The notes beneath the pieces are model-generated. The model was not told where the DNA came from. It was given only the letters and a program-made list of their open reading frames with translations, and ran no database searches. A stretch of 52,927 bases of DNA from the NCBI GenBank assembly GCA_902596365.1, contig CACJTT010000008.1, forward strand, positions 1 through 52,927, in the 5' to 3' direction. The translations under genes and the position numbers were made by a program. Positions 16,971 to 26,668 of the stretch are shown here, piece by piece. The DNA comes from an uncultured Alphaproteobacteria bacterium. GTDB taxonomy: Bacteria > Pseudomonadota > Alphaproteobacteria > HIMB59 > GCA-002718135. The first letter of the stretch is position 1, and each line of letters starts with the position of its first letter.

Positions 16971-18209
16971 TTAATTTACACTTTCAGCTGCCATTGCATC
17001 CATAAACTCTTGTGCAGATGCAGCACCACCAATAACTTTTTGTAATTCTTGAGTCACGGTGTCATACATACCAGGCGTAGCCCAGTCTGTATAGAAAGTT
17101 TTAGCGTTAGCACCTACTAAAGCATTTGATGCCGCAATAACTTCCGCTTGAAGATTTGAAGTTGGATCAATTGTAGGAGATTGTGCGGGCACTCTCCCTA
17201 CACCCATTAAATCATCAATGAACTCATTACTTAACAAATGATTAATAAATTTTGCTGCTAAGGCTGGATTAGCTGATTTAGAACTAATGTGCCATGGTAA
17301 AGCGAAAGAGCCACCACCGGCTACTCCCCCACTCGCTCTTGGCATAGCAAAAGCTCCTACATTATCACCCATACCTGAATTAAAATCAGCTGTCATCCAT
17401 GTACCAGTTAGATTGAAAACACCTTGCCCATTCATAAACATTGCATTAGCATCATCATATCCAATTCCAAGAGAGTCAGAGCCAAAATACCCAGCACTTG
17501 CCATATCAGCAAGTTTTTCAGCTGCTTTCATTCTATCATCAGTGATAAAATCTGTGTTTTTAGCATTGAAAATCCAACTTCTTGTTTGATTTGGATCAAC
17601 AAAAGCTCCTTCTACTAATCCCCATACGTGTATAATTGGCCATCCATCAGCTCCACCTAGTGCAATAGGTAGTTCACCAGCATCCTTTGATACTTGCAAT
17701 GCATTTTCAAATTCAGCAAAATTAGATGGAACTGATAATCCAAGAGATGTAAGTTTATCTTTATTGTAATAAACAATTACATCTTCTGCTACAGGACTGA
17801 TACCATAAAGATTTCCAGAACCCCAAGTTGTTCCATCGTCACTCCACATAAATTCAGCTAATGCTCCATCTGCAAAAAGATTTTTCCAACCATATGCATC
17901 AGCATATTTTTCTAATGAAATAACTAATCCATTTTGAATAAGTGTTCCATCAACAGTAAATCCTTGGTTACCATGAGCAAGGTCAGGCGGATTATTATCT
18001 GCCATTTTTAATTTAATAGTAGACATGAAGTCATCCCATCCAAGATAACTTGCCTCAACAGTAACACCGGGATTAGCTTCTTCAAATTGTGCGATAGCAG
18101 CTGTTAGAGTAGCTTCATCTCCTGCTTCTGCCAGTATACGAAGATTATCAGCTTTACTTGCAAATGAAAAAGCAAGCATAGCTGTGATAATCAAAAATAT
18201 TTTTTTCAT
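16971..18209 (-). CDS. sugar ABC transporter substrate-binding protein (family 1)
   Basis: This 412-aa periplasmic protein has a signal peptide (about residues 1-20, cleaved near SFASKA) and the two-lobed extracellular solute-binding family 1 pattern, including TLTAAIAQFEEANPGV near the start, PVAEDVIVYYNKDKL and a C-terminal QEFMDAMAAE. It binds the imported sugar and delivers it to the two permeases encoded downstream. Good ribosome binding site GGGAGGTTAA. Its codon use is less AT-biased than the kinase and isomerase genes, as expected for an abundant protein. The ligand is unknown. Confidence 0.9.
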   Translation of the reverse strand: MKKIFLIITAMLAFSFASKADNLRILAEAGDEATLTAAIAQFEEANPGVTVEASYLGWDDFMSTIKLKMADNNPPDLAHGNQGFTVDGTLIQNGLVISLEKYADAYGWKNLFADGALAEFMWSDDGTTWGSGNLYGISPVAEDVIVYYNKDKLTSLGLSVPSNFAEFENALQVSKDAGELPIALGGADGWPIIHVWGLVEGAFVDPNQTRSWIFNAKNTDFITDDRMKAAEKLADMASAGYFGSDSLGIGYDDANAMFMNGQGVFNLTGTWMTADFNSGMGDNVGAFAMPRASGGVAGGGSFALPWHISSKSANPALAAKFINHLLSNEFIDDLMGVGRVPAQSPTIDPTSNLQAEVIAASNALVGANAKTFYTDWATPGMYDTVTQELQKVIGGAASAQEFMDAMAAESVN

Positions 18210-18364
18210 TTAACCTCCCAGTTATTATATAAGAGATATAAGAATACAAAATTGTGAAAAAATCAAAAAAAATTTCACTTAATTATTAAGATTACTTTTT
18301 AAGTGTATAAAAAATTCTATGAATTAGTTGAAAATATAAGAGATTTGGTGTTAAATATTATTTT
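18210..18364. promoter_or_regulatory. divergent control region of the sugar locus
   Basis: The 155-bp spacer must hold promoters for both the binding-protein operon (-) and the GH4 operon (+). It contains an 11-bp direct repeat ATATAAGAGAT at 18227-18237 and 18334-18344, near the two starts, and a GTGAAA (18254-18259)/TTTCAC (18273-18278) inverted repeat between them. These could be operators, but chance matches are likely in DNA this AT-rich. Confidence 0.4.
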
Positions 18365-19690
18365 ATGACAGAAAAAATAGTATTAATTGGTGCTGGTAGT
18401 GCAAATTTTGGCTTAGAAGCTGTATCTGATATTTATCGTTCTAAAATTCTTGAAGGGAGCGATATTGTACTACATGATACTGATGAAAAATCCCTTAAAG
18501 AAACTCAAGAAGTAGCAGATAAATACAAAGGAGAGTTTGGTGTTAGTTTTAACGTTAAGTCTTCTGTAGACAGAAAAGAAGCGTTAAAGGGAGCTACAGT
18601 AGTAGTAATATCAATAGAAGTTGCGCCTCGATTTGGTTTATGGGATCAGGATTGGAAAATTCCTCAACAATATGGCATGAAACAAATTTATGCAGAAAAT
18701 GGTGGTCCGGGTGGTTTATTTCATTCATTAAGAATAATCCCACCAATTTTAGAAATTTGTGAAGATATAAATAATATATGTCCTGAGGCCTATGTTTATA
18801 ATTTTAGTAACCCCATGCAAAGAATTTGTCATGCAGTAACTGTAAAGTATCCAAATATGAAATTTATTGGACTATGTCATGCAATTGCAGAAATGGAAAG
18901 AGATCTACCTGAATTATTAAATACTGATTTTTCTAATATTGAATATCGTGCTGGTGGCTTAAATCATATTAGTATTCTCACTGATGTAAAATATAAAGAT
19001 ACAAAAAAAGATGCCTATCCTCTTATAAGAAAAAAGGCATTAGAATATTACAAGAACTACATTATTGATTTTGAAAAAATGAATGAACAATCTACTTCAC
19101 CTGGAGCTGAAAGAGGAATATTTTTAAAATTATTTGAAACATACAATTATTTACCAATCACAACTGATAGTCATCTTGGTGAATATCTCCCTTGGGCTCA
19201 TAGCATTGCTGATCATTATGCAATTTTAGAATTCTATAAAAATTATAAAGTAAATTGTCAGACTATTTATAGATCAGAAAAAATGCATAGTTTTTATTTT
19301 GATCAAAATCGTCATTCTAAAGAAAGACTTGTAGATTTAATGGAAGCTGTTGTAGAAGATAGAAATATGGAAGAAGCAGCTGTTAATATTCTAAATGAAG
19401 GATATATCAAACAACTACCTAATGATATAGTTGTTGAAGTGCCAGCAATGGTAAACAAAAAAGGCATTAAGGGTATTAAATTAGATAATTATCCAGATAA
19501 TTTTGCTTCAATTCTAGTTAATCAAGTTGGAACTATTCGTTTAACAACAACTGCTGTATTAGAAAAATCGAAAGAAGCTGCCTTTCATGCGTTATTAGCA
19601 GATCCTGTTGTTGATAATTTTGGTCAAGCTGAAAAATTATTAGATACAATGATCACTTTTCAAAAAGAACATTTAGGTTATCTAAAATAA
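18365..19690 (+). CDS. glycoside hydrolase family 4 (alpha-galactosidase/alpha-glucosidase/alpha-glucuronidase type)
   Basis: GH4 enzymes cleave glycosides by NAD- and metal-dependent redox chemistry in the cytoplasm. The 441-aa product shows the Rossmann GAGSANFG (residues 8-15), AENGGPGGLFHSLR, the NFSNPM segment and FIGLCHA, whose Cys and His bind the metal in this family. Length fits GH4. The anomer and sugar are not readable. It heads the plus-strand half of the sugar locus, divergent from the importer, and is followed one base later by the Gfo/Idh/MocA gene. Confidence 0.85.
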   Translation: MTEKIVLIGAGSANFGLEAVSDIYRSKILEGSDIVLHDTDEKSLKETQEVADKYKGEFGVSFNVKSSVDRKEALKGATVVVISIEVAPRFGLWDQDWKIPQQYGMKQIYAENGGPGGLFHSLRIIPPILEICEDINNICPEAYVYNFSNPMQRICHAVTVKYPNMKFIGLCHAIAEMERDLPELLNTDFSNIEYRAGGLNHISILTDVKYKDTKKDAYPLIRKKALEYYKNYIIDFEKMNEQSTSPGAERGIFLKLFETYNYLPITTDSHLGEYLPWAHSIADHYAILEFYKNYKVNCQTIYRSEKMHSFYFDQNRHSKERLVDLMEAVVEDRNMEEAAVNILNEGYIKQLPNDIVVEVPAMVNKKGIKGIKLDNYPDNFASILVNQVGTIRLTTTAVLEKSKEAAFHALLADPVVDNFGQAEKLLDTMITFQKEHLGYLK

Positions 19691-19691
19691 A

Positions 19692-20795
19692 TTGATAAAT
19701 TTAGGTATTATTGGATGTGGCTCAGTTATGCAGGGTCCTTACATGGAGTTAGTAAATAAACTTATATTTAAAAATATTATAAATTTAAAATCTATTTCTG
19801 ATAAAAATATAAAATTAGAAAGAATTTTAAAAAAAAAATTCAAATTTCAATTTTTTTACAATGATTATAAAAAAATTCTAAATGATAAACAGATTGATGT
19901 TGTGCTTATTTTAACATCAATGAAAGAACATGCTACTATTGCCAAAAAAGCTTTATTAAATAATAAACATGTCTTGGTTGAAAAACCTATGTCTACAAAT
20001 ATGGAAGATTTAAAAAAATTATTTTCATTAGCAAAAAAATCTAAAAAATTATTTGTTGCTGCACCTTTTGTTATATTAAGTCCTACTTTTCAAGCAATTC
20101 ATCAAGAAATAAATAAAAAAACCATAGGAAAAATATCTTTAGCAAGAGCTAGATATGGATGGTCAGGTCCTAACTGGGGTGAATGGTATTATAAAACAGG
20201 TGGTGGACCACTTTTTGATCTAGGAGTGTATAATATTACAACTTTAACAGGCCTTTTAGGACCTGTTAAAAATATTATAGCAAAATCATCAATTTCAAAA
20301 CCATTTAGAGAAATAAATGGAAAAAAAATAAAAGTTCTAACTGACGATAATTTTCAAATTTTATTGGAATTTAAAAATAAATGTATAGCAGTTGTTACAA
20401 CTGGCTTCACTATGCAACAATATAGTTCACCAGCAGTTGAACTTTACGGATCAGATGGAACTATTCAAATGCTTGGTGATGATTGGGAACCTAAAGGATA
20501 TGAGGTATGGAATAATAAGAGATCTTCATGGGAATTATTTAAAACTCCATATGCTAATTGGCCTTGGGCATCAGGTTTCACACATCTTATTGATTGCATT
20601 ATTAACAAAAAAAAACCTATGATATGCTTAGATCATGCCTACCATGTTAATGAAATTATGATTAAAATTTATGAGTCTTCTAAAAAAAACAAATCAATTT
20701 CTATAGATAGTTCATTTAAACCTTTAAAATTTATTAAAAAAATTAAAATTAAAAAAAGCCACCTAGATCATGATAGGAATCATGATGACATATAA
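19692..20795 (+). CDS. Gfo/Idh/MocA-family sugar dehydrogenase
   Basis: The 367-aa product has the N-terminal Rossmann motif GIIGCGSV (residues 4-11), the family's HVLVEKPMS loop with the catalytic-region EKP, and GGGPLFDLGVYNI in the C-terminal domain. Members oxidise or reduce sugars and inositols with NAD(P). The start is TTG at 19692, immediately after the GH4 stop, and the C-terminus is a basic tail (KKIKIKKSHLDHDRNHDDI) that overlaps the cupin gene. It probably acts on the sugar released by the GH4 enzyme. Confidence 0.82.
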   Translation: MINLGIIGCGSVMQGPYMELVNKLIFKNIINLKSISDKNIKLERILKKKFKFQFFYNDYKKILNDKQIDVVLILTSMKEHATIAKKALLNNKHVLVEKPMSTNMEDLKKLFSLAKKSKKLFVAAPFVILSPTFQAIHQEINKKTIGKISLARARYGWSGPNWGEWYYKTGGGPLFDLGVYNITTLTGLLGPVKNIIAKSSISKPFREINGKKIKVLTDDNFQILLEFKNKCIAVVTTGFTMQQYSSPAVELYGSDGTIQMLGDDWEPKGYEVWNNKRSSWELFKTPYANWPWASGFTHLIDCIINKKKPMICLDHAYHVNEIMIKIYESSKKNKSISIDSSFKPLKFIKKIKIKKSHLDHDRNHDDI

Positions 20796-21606
20796 GCCCT
20801 CACCTAAACCAAATTATTTTAAACCAACTCATATAAAATATAAATTAATGGAAACGTATCTTTGGGGTGATGCTGAAGCAGGCAATGTTAAAGATTGGAT
20901 CTATGTATCGAATGAAAGTTTACATCAAATAATATTTGGAATGGAACCAGGTGCAAATTTTAAACATTCTAACCAATATAGAACAATATTTGGTGCTGAT
21001 GAATTATTATATGTTCTTTCGGGAGTTTTAATAATTAGTAATCCTGAAACTGGGGAAGTGCAAAAAATTAATAAGGGTGAGTCAGTTTTTTTTCGTAAAG
21101 ATACTTGGCATCATGCATTTAATTTTAGTAATGAATATTTACAAGTTTTAGAGTTTTTTTCACCACCTCCAATTACCGGAACATCAGGAGCATATGGAAA
21201 AAAACAAAAGTTACTTACACATTCTATTTATAATCGTAATAAAGAAAATACATATGATGCATCGTTTATTAATCAAAAATCTTTTAAAACAATTAAAGAA
21301 AATGATTATATTTGGTCAATTGACGGACCAAATCAAGAAACATTAATAGGAACATTAATTAGAACAGAATTTTTAGATGTTAGAATTATTACCTTAGGTG
21401 CATTTAAAAAAAGTCATATATTTGAGTATGATAAAAATACTTCTTACTTAAGTTTAGATGATAATTTGAAAGTAAATATTATTAAAGAAAAAAATTGTTA
21501 TAATTTGGAAAAGAAAGATGGTTTATATCTTCCTAGCTTAACTCAGTTTACAATTGAAAATTTAAATAATTATGAAGCAAGAATAATTATTTGTGTTGGT
21601 TTGTAA
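20782..21606 (+). CDS. bicupin protein of the sugar locus
   Basis: The product (about 274 aa) contains a cupin beta-barrel in its first half: PGANFKHSNQYRTIFG, DELLYVLSGVLII, GESVFFRKDTWHHAFNF, which supplies the metal-binding histidines. The second half repeats a weaker barrel without obvious metal ligands. I place the start at 20782 (ATGATGACATAT) after an AGGA sequence; an ATG at 20770 is also in frame. It overlaps the dehydrogenase gene by 14 bp, so it belongs to the GH4 operon and may be a sugar isomerase or sensor. No reaction is known. Confidence 0.7.
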   Translation: MMTYKPSPKPNYFKPTHIKYKLMETYLWGDAEAGNVKDWIYVSNESLHQIIFGMEPGANFKHSNQYRTIFGADELLYVLSGVLIISNPETGEVQKINKGESVFFRKDTWHHAFNFSNEYLQVLEFFSPPPITGTSGAYGKKQKLLTHSIYNRNKENTYDASFINQKSFKTIKENDYIWSIDGPNQETLIGTLIRTEFLDVRIITLGAFKKSHIFEYDKNTSYLSLDDNLKVNIIKEKNCYNLEKKDGLYLPSLTQFTIENLNNYEARIIICVGL

Positions 21607-21935
21607 GGTTACTTTTTTTTAATTCATTTGAAACTTAATTAAAATAAATTGTGGCACCTACAAGGAGTAAATTCACAACAAGTACAGTGCAAAATAAAAG
21701 AACTATTTTATCTATCAGTGCCACAGTTATAATCTAAAGATCAAAATTGACATCAAAGAGGTCTAAATGTGTTTGTAATAAGATAAAAATAAATTTTATT
21801 ATGCCAGAGAAGGTTTGAAAACACCTACTTAAGATTAGGAATAAGGTCGACCAGAAGATAAAAGACGAGTTATAGTAGTTAATTAAGAGTCAAAAAATTG
21901 ATATAGTTATGATACAGTGAAAATTAAAAGTGTAT
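21607..21935. other. 329-bp intergenic region with a repeat element
   Basis: The region between the cupin gene and the converging exported-protein gene holds repeat copy 3 (21652-21723). The remaining 210 bp has no open frame with coding character, no tRNA fold and no clear hairpin terminator that I can see. It is more mixed in composition than other spacers here, so decayed sequence or a small RNA is possible. Confidence 0.4.
21652..21723 (+). repeat. dispersed 71-72 bp palindrome-ended element, copy 3
   Basis: TGTGGCAC (21650-21657) and GTGCCACA (21718-21725) form the inverted ends; the TGGCAC-to-GTGCCA core is 72 bp. ACAAGGAGTAAATT follows the left end as in the other copies, and ATCAGTGCCACA at the right end matches copy 2. 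No ATG follows the AGGAG, so this copy does not support a conserved short reading frame. Confidence 0.75.
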
Positions 21936-22328
21936 TTAGAACTTTGAACAAGTTCCATACGTTATCCATTCATCATCTTTATTAGCATCATCTTTGATCA
22001 TATGTGCTACATTAAAATTTTTGCTTTTTTCATTAAAAGAAAAAGCGACACCTAAATTATTAATGCAGTATATTTCTGCTGATTCAAACATAATACAATC
22101 TGAAGGAATAAATTCAGCAAAACCTAAATAAGGATAATTTCCTTCATCAGTGCGAATTATATTTTCTTTAAGGTTGATATCAATAGTGAATTTTTGTAAT
22201 TTAAATTTTTGTGATATCATATTATTGTTTTTTTTAAAACCAATCGCCCCTTTTTCAGAGCAATAATATATTTCTGCAACTAGCGAAGATGAAAAAAACA
22301 AAACCAAAATAAATATTAAATTTTTCAT
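21936..22328 (-). CDS. exported protein of unknown function (130 aa)
   Basis: Not recognised. I start it at the ATG at 22328 because that gives a compact signal peptide (MKNLIFILVLFFSSSLVAE); a longer frame to 22346 adds six residues. The mature part is about 110 residues with four cysteines (YYCSEKG, SDCIMF, IYCINN, GTCSKF) and several aromatic beta-like segments, suggesting a small disulfide-bonded periplasmic domain. Small exported proteins with YYCSEKGAIGF-like starts are common in marine alphaproteobacteria, but I know no function. Confidence 0.6.
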   Translation of the reverse strand: MKNLIFILVLFFSSSLVAEIYYCSEKGAIGFKKNNNMISQKFKLQKFTIDINLKENIIRTDEGNYPYLGFAEFIPSDCIMFESAEIYCINNLGVAFSFNEKSKNFNVAHMIKDDANKDDEWITYGTCSKF

Positions 22329-22667
22329 TTTTTTTTCATAACACAAAAAAATATATTTGAAATTTATTGTTATTAATTATAATAAATTACTTGATACTTA
22401 GCATTTAGTGTGTCGGCATGATTCGAACATGCGAACCCAGATTAGGAATCTGGTGCTCTGTACTTCTGAGATATTCGCACACCTTGTAAATCTTAGATAA
22501 AATAACCTAAAAGACTTACTATTATTTTGAGTACCACATCACTACAACAAATCTAAATTCTTTTTATCATATGATTAAAAACACAGCGAGTAAGAAAATT
22601 TTTTTTCTATATAAATTATGTGCAAGTTTGAGTCTTGAGTAAGAGGTCTGTGTATAAAATAGAATAA
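22329..22667. other. 339-bp intergenic region with decayed tRNA
   Basis: The region between ureG and the exported-protein gene contains the tRNA-Arg-like pseudogene at 22409-22482. The 185 bp between that and ureG shows no coding frame, integrase remnant or clear terminator. It would form the distal boundary of the putative urease island. Confidence 0.4.
22409..22482 (-). pseudogene. decayed tRNA-Arg(CCT) copy
   Basis: Read on the minus strand, this matches the intact tRNA-Arg at 27511-27587. The T-arm block (22414-22434, 21 nt) and the anticodon-arm block CCCAGATTAGGAATCTG on the plus strand are identical to the functional gene, apart from one missing base between them. The acceptor stem has lost several pairs (only GTGTG/CACAC can form, then mismatches), the D-loop has diverged, and no CCA is encoded. 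It lies in the same orientation as the intact tRNA with the urease operon between them. It may be a site-specific integration scar or a decayed duplicate. Confidence 0.75.
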
Positions 22668-23279
22668 TTACAATCCACCTTGAGAAATTAAGAATTCAGA
22701 AATTTTTTCAATTCCGTTATTATTTCTCATTTCACCAAAAATATAAGGTAAACCATTTCTGGCCTCATTTACATCGACTTTCATTTGCTCTAAATCAACA
22801 TTCACATAAGGAGCAAGATCTACTTTATTGATGACGAGTAAATCAGATTTTTTTATTGCTGGAGCTTTTTTTCTTGGAATGTCAGCACCTTGAGCAACAT
22901 CAATCATGTAAATTGTTAAATCAACTAACTCTGGACTAAAAGTTGCAGCTAAATTATCACCACCAGATTCAATAAGAATTAATTCTAAATCAGGAAATTT
23001 TTTTTTCATTTCATCTACTGCAAGTAGATTGATTGAACAATCTTCACGAATAGCTGTATGGGGACATCCTCCCGTTTCAACACCTTTAATTCTTTCCATT
23101 GGAAGAACTTGAGCTTTCATTAAATATTCAGCATCTTCAGTTGTATAAATATCATTTGATATAACCGCCATTGAAAATTTTTTTGATAAATGACGACATA
23201 GTGATTCTGTTAAACTAGTTTTTCCTGTACCTATTCCACCTCCAATGCCAACTTTTAAAGGTCCATTAATATTATTCAC
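22668..23279 (-). CDS. ureG: urease accessory GTPase UreG
   Basis: UreG hydrolyses GTP to drive nickel delivery to urease. The 203-aa product has the P-loop [10 protein letters not shown] (about 13-22), the metal-binding Cys-Pro-His in [11 protein letters not shown], the [17 protein letters not shown] switch segment and the NKVD guanine-specificity motif. Length is typical. It is the last gene of the ure operon and overlaps ureF by 4 bp (ATGA). Confidence 0.97.
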   Translation of the reverse strand: MNNINGPLKVGIGGGIGTGKTSLTESLCRHLSKKFSMAVISNDIYTTEDAEYLMKAQVLPMERIKGVETGGCPHTAIREDCSINLLAVDEMKKKFPDLELILIESGGDNLAATFSPELVDLTIYMIDVAQGADIPRKKAPAIKKSDLLVINKVDLAPYVNVDLEQMKVDVNEARNGLPYIFGEMRNNNGIEKISEFLISQGGL

Positions 23280-23902
23280 GTTAAATAAATCCTTGAATCT
23301 AAATTTTCATGCTTAATTGCAAAAATATCAGCTACAAAAAAAGTTGTACCAATGTCTTTAAGAGAAAGTTTTTTTGATTGATTTAAAAATTTTTGTATTT
23401 GATGTATAAAACGAACATTTAATGTTTGGCCATCTTTTTGTGAAATAGGAATATGTTTAACACATACATTAATTAAATTAGAGATATAGGATTGAAGATA
23501 AAATTTAATCAAATCATTAAAATTAATTTTAAAATGAAGGGCAGCTTTACCTACACAATAAACAAAAGCTGTATTATCAGCTAGTGATAGTTCCCAGCTG
23601 TCTTTCATTATTTTTCTAAATGAATTACCCATATCAATCATCTCTATACGTCTTTCTTTAGTGGAAGCGCTAGCCAAAATTAGATCATTAATTTCATTAC
23701 CTTTGTAGATCGTTTTTAAAAAAATATAATCATTTCTTAAAGTACCGTAAAATAATAAAGCATTTAAAAATTCAGTAACGTCTTCTTTATTATTAATTTT
23801 TTTATGATCTATAATTGCTTCGAGTCCATGTGAATATGCATAAGAGCCTACTGGGAAAGAGGAAGAAAACCAAATTTGTAAGATTTGAAGTGGATCTTTC
23901 AT
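23276..23902 (-). CDS. ureF: urease accessory protein UreF
   Basis: UreF binds UreD and UreG and gates nickel insertion. The 208-aa helical protein shows the family's N-terminus ([21 protein letters not shown], where [12 protein letters not shown] is the hallmark) and the later [13 protein letters not shown] segment. It overlaps ureG by 4 bp and follows ureE by one base, so translation is probably coupled. Confidence 0.93.
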   Translation of the reverse strand: MKDPLQILQIWFSSSFPVGSYAYSHGLEAIIDHKKINNKEDVTEFLNALLFYGTLRNDYIFLKTIYKGNEINDLILASASTKERRIEMIDMGNSFRKIMKDSWELSLADNTAFVYCVGKAALHFKINFNDLIKFYLQSYISNLINVCVKHIPISQKDGQTLNVRFIHQIQKFLNQSKKLSLKDIGTTFFVADIFAIKHENLDSRIYLT

Positions 23903-23903
23903 T

Positions 23904-24350
23904 TTAATGTTTATGACTATGAGTGCGTCCTATTCCGTATGCCCCACCCTCGGGATCAAATTTTTCAAACACCTTTTTTACATTTCCATGTAATTTTAAA
24001 ATCATATCTAAAATAACTGCATCATCTTGAATAAGAACTCTATTTTCTTCAATTTGACAAGGTAAATGTCTATTTCCAATATGCCAAATGATTTGTTTTA
24101 AATTATCACCTGTTACTTCAATTAAATTTTCTTCTTTAGATATTACTTTTATTAAATTTCCATTTTCTAATTCAAAATAATGGCTCTCATCAACACTAAC
24201 AGTTTCTTCCAGATTTACTAAAAATTCAGTACCATTATTTGCAATTAGTTTTTTTCGACGAATGAATCTTTCTTCATAAGATAATGAAATTTCATCAAAA
24301 AATTCTTCATTAGTATCATTATGATTTGTAATTTTGAAAGCGGTTTCCAT
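23904..24350 (-). CDS. ureE: urease accessory nickel chaperone UreE
   Basis: UreE is a dimeric nickel-binding chaperone. The 148-aa product has the peptide-binding N-terminal domain (DEISLSYEERFIRRKKL), the central IWHIGNRHLPCQIEE metal-site segment and GGAYGIGRTHSHKH at the end, a short His-rich tail (three His in the last five residues) instead of the long tail of Klebsiella UreE. It sits one base after ureC and one before ureF. Confidence 0.95.
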   Translation of the reverse strand: METAFKITNHNDTNEEFFDEISLSYEERFIRRKKLIANNGTEFLVNLEETVSVDESHYFELENGNLIKVISKEENLIEVTGDNLKQIIWHIGNRHLPCQIEENRVLIQDDAVILDMILKLHGNVKKVFEKFDPEGGAYGIGRTHSHKH

Positions 24351-24351
24351 A

Positions 24352-26058
24352 TTAGTACATAAAATAACGTTGAGCTAATGGTAATATTTTAGCAGGTTCA
24401 CAAGTAATTAATTCGCCATCTGCAATAACTTCATAAGTTTCTGGATTAACCTCGATGTTTGGACAATAACTATTTAACACCATATCTTTTTTAGAAATTT
24501 TCCTAATATTTTTAACAGGTAGTAAAGATTTACCAATACCAGAATTTTTATGTGAATCTTTAACTAAAGATATTTGGCTAACAAATGTAACAGATGATTT
24601 CTCCAAAGATTTACCAAAAGATGAAAACATTGGTCGTGAATATACTGGCTGTGGTGTAGGAATTGATGCATTAGGATCACCCATTTGTGCACAAGCAATA
24701 CTTCCACCCTGTAATACCAATTCAGGTTTAACCCCAAAAAAAGCTGTGTCCCAAATGACAATGTCAGCACGTTTGTTTTTTTGGATACTACCAATATAAT
24801 CAGAGATTCCATGCGCTATGGCAGGATTAATTGTATATTTAGCAATATATCTTTTAACGCGCAAATTATCATTATCACCCTTCTCTTCTTTCAATTTTCC
24901 ACGCTGAACTTTCATTTTGTGTGCCGTTTGCCATGTTCTAATGATAACTTCACCTACACGACCCATCGCTTGACTATCAGATGCAATGATTGAAAATGCA
25001 CCCATGTCATGAAGTATATCTTCTGCAGCAATTGTTTCTTTTCGTATACGACTTTCCGCAAAAGCTACATCCTCAGGTATTGATTTATCTAGATGATGAC
25101 AAACCATTAACATATCTAAATGTTCTTCTATTGTATTAACCGTATATGGTCTTGTTGGATTTGTAGAAGATGGAATTACATATTCTTCTCCACAAACTTT
25201 TATAATATCTGGTGCATGACCTCCTCCAGCTCCTTCTGTGTGAAAGGCGTGAATAGTTCTTCCATTAATTGCCTTAATTGTACTTTCTACAAATCCACTT
25301 TCATTTAATGTATCAGTATGAATCATAACTTGAATGTCATGTTTATCAGCAACATTTAAACAATTATCTATTGCGGCTGGAGTTGTTCCCCAATCTTCGT
25401 GTAATTTTAATGAACACGCACCAGCAACTACTTGTTCTTCCAGTGCTTGGGGCAATGAACTATTGCCTTTACCTGCAAAAGCTAAATTCATTGAAAAAGC
25501 ATCTGCAGATTGTATCATTTTCTCTATATGCCAAGGTCCAGGTGTAACAGTTGTAGCTAACGTACCATGTGCTGGGCCAGTACCACCACCTAACATAGTT
25601 GTGATACCTGAGTGAAGTGAATCATCAATTTGTTGAGGGCAAATAAAATGAATGTGACTATCAAATCCTCCAGCTGTTATAATCTTACCTTCACCAGCAA
25701 TTATTTCTGTCCCAGGTCCAATAATAATATTTACATTTGGTTGTGTGTCAGGATTACCAGCTTTACCAATTTCGTTAATCAATCCATTTTTAAGTCCAAT
25801 ATCAGCTTTATAAATCCCGTTTACATCAACAATTAAAGCATTTGTAATAACTGTATCAACAGCACCATCTTTACGTGATACTTGAGACTGACCCATTCCA
25901 TCTCGAATAACTTTACCTCCACCAAATTTAACTTCCTCTCCATAGGTTGTTAAATCCTTTTCTACTTCAATGAACAGTTCTGTATCAGCAAGTCTAATTT
26001 TATCTCCAGTTGTGGGACCATACATATCAGCGTAAGCACCTCTATTTATTTTTTTCAT
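24352..26058 (-). CDS. ureC: urease alpha subunit UreC
   Basis: The catalytic subunit hydrolyses urea to ammonia and carbamate in the cytoplasm. All active-site residues are present, one position later than in Klebsiella: nickel ligands His135, His137, His247, His273 and Asp361, the carbamylated Lys218, and His220, Cys320 and His321 of the flap and substrate site. At 568 aa it has the standard length. It overlaps ureB by one base. Several shadow frames on the plus strand are not genes. The enzyme should be active if the accessory set is expressed. Confidence 0.98.
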   Translation of the reverse strand: MKKINRGAYADMYGPTTGDKIRLADTELFIEVEKDLTTYGEEVKFGGGKVIRDGMGQSQVSRKDGAVDTVITNALIVDVNGIYKADIGLKNGLINEIGKAGNPDTQPNVNIIIGPGTEIIAGEGKIITAGGFDSHIHFICPQQIDDSLHSGITTMLGGGTGPAHGTLATTVTPGPWHIEKMIQSADAFSMNLAFAGKGNSSLPQALEEQVVAGACSLKLHEDWGTTPAAIDNCLNVADKHDIQVMIHTDTLNESGFVESTIKAINGRTIHAFHTEGAGGGHAPDIIKVCGEEYVIPSSTNPTRPYTVNTIEEHLDMLMVCHHLDKSIPEDVAFAESRIRKETIAAEDILHDMGAFSIIASDSQAMGRVGEVIIRTWQTAHKMKVQRGKLKEEKGDNDNLRVKRYIAKYTINPAIAHGISDYIGSIQKNKRADIVIWDTAFFGVKPELVLQGGSIACAQMGDPNASIPTPQPVYSRPMFSSFGKSLEKSSVTFVSQISLVKDSHKNSGIGKSLLPVKNIRKISKKDMVLNSYCPNIEVNPETYEVIADGELITCEPAKILPLAQRYFMY

Positions 26059-26366
26059 TATAGTTGCCCCATAATTTTCTTATTAAAACCAAATATTTTT
26101 CTATTTCCTGTTATAGGAATTAATTCCACATCTTTTGATTGACCAGGTTCAAATCGAACAGCTGTTCCAGAAGGTATATCTAAACGCATACCTCTAGATT
26201 TTTCTCTATCAAACTTTAAATATTTGTTTGTTTCTGCAAAATGATAATGACTTCCTACTTGTATAGGGCGATCTCCTATGTTTGAGACTTTCAAAGTGAT
26301 TGAATTCCTATCTTTATTAAGAATGATATCATTGTTTTGTTTTGTAATTATTTCTCCAGGTTTCAT
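26058..26366 (-). CDS. ureB: urease beta subunit UreB
   Basis: The 102-aa structural subunit begins MKPGEIITK and contains [20 protein letters not shown] and [10 protein letters not shown], all standard for UreB. It is a separate subunit, not fused to UreA. One-base overlaps with ureA and ureC indicate tight translational coupling so the three subunits are made in equal amounts. Confidence 0.97.
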   Translation of the reverse strand: MKPGEIITKQNNDIILNKDRNSITLKVSNIGDRPIQVGSHYHFAETNKYLKFDREKSRGMRLDIPSGTAVRFEPGQSKDVELIPITGNRKIFGFNKKIMGQL

Positions 26367-26668
26367 TATCTTATTGGTTTATGTACGGTGACTAATTTTG
26401 TGCCATCAGGAAATGTAGCTTCAACTTGTACTTCTGGAATCATATCCGGGATCCCATCCATACAATCATCTTTTTTTACGACATGAGCACCTGACTCCAT
26501 TAATTCTGATACCATTTTTCCATCTCTTGCACCTTCTATGACAAAATCTGTTATTAGTGCTATAGCTTCTGGGTAATTAAGCTTTACACCTCTTTCTAAA
26601 CGTTTTCTTGCAACATTTGCTGCCATACTGATCATTAACTTATCTTTTTCTCTTGGTGTTAATTTCAT
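26366..26668 (-). CDS. ureA: urease gamma subunit UreA
   Basis: The 100-aa product begins [11 protein letters not shown] and contains [20 protein letters not shown] and the ending [16 protein letters not shown], characteristic of UreA. It follows ureD without a gap and overlaps ureB by one base. The gene is of ordinary length and shows no lesions. Confidence 0.97.
   Translation of the reverse strand: MKLTPREKDKLMISMAANVARKRLERGVKLNYPEAIALITDFVIEGARDGKMVSELMESGAHVVKKDDCMDGIPDMIPEVQVEATFPDGTKLVTVHKPIR

Noticed and set aside
17287-17618. Plus-strand frames opposite the sugar-binding protein
   Set aside because: Shadow frames of a well-supported binding-protein gene.
22484-22667. Possible integrase remnant beside the decayed tRNA
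   Set aside because: No frame or motif of a tyrosine recombinase can be read on either strand.
24781-25836. Plus-strand frames within the ureC region
   Set aside because: They lie opposite ureC, which has every active-site residue, and they show no domain or ribosome binding site of their own.
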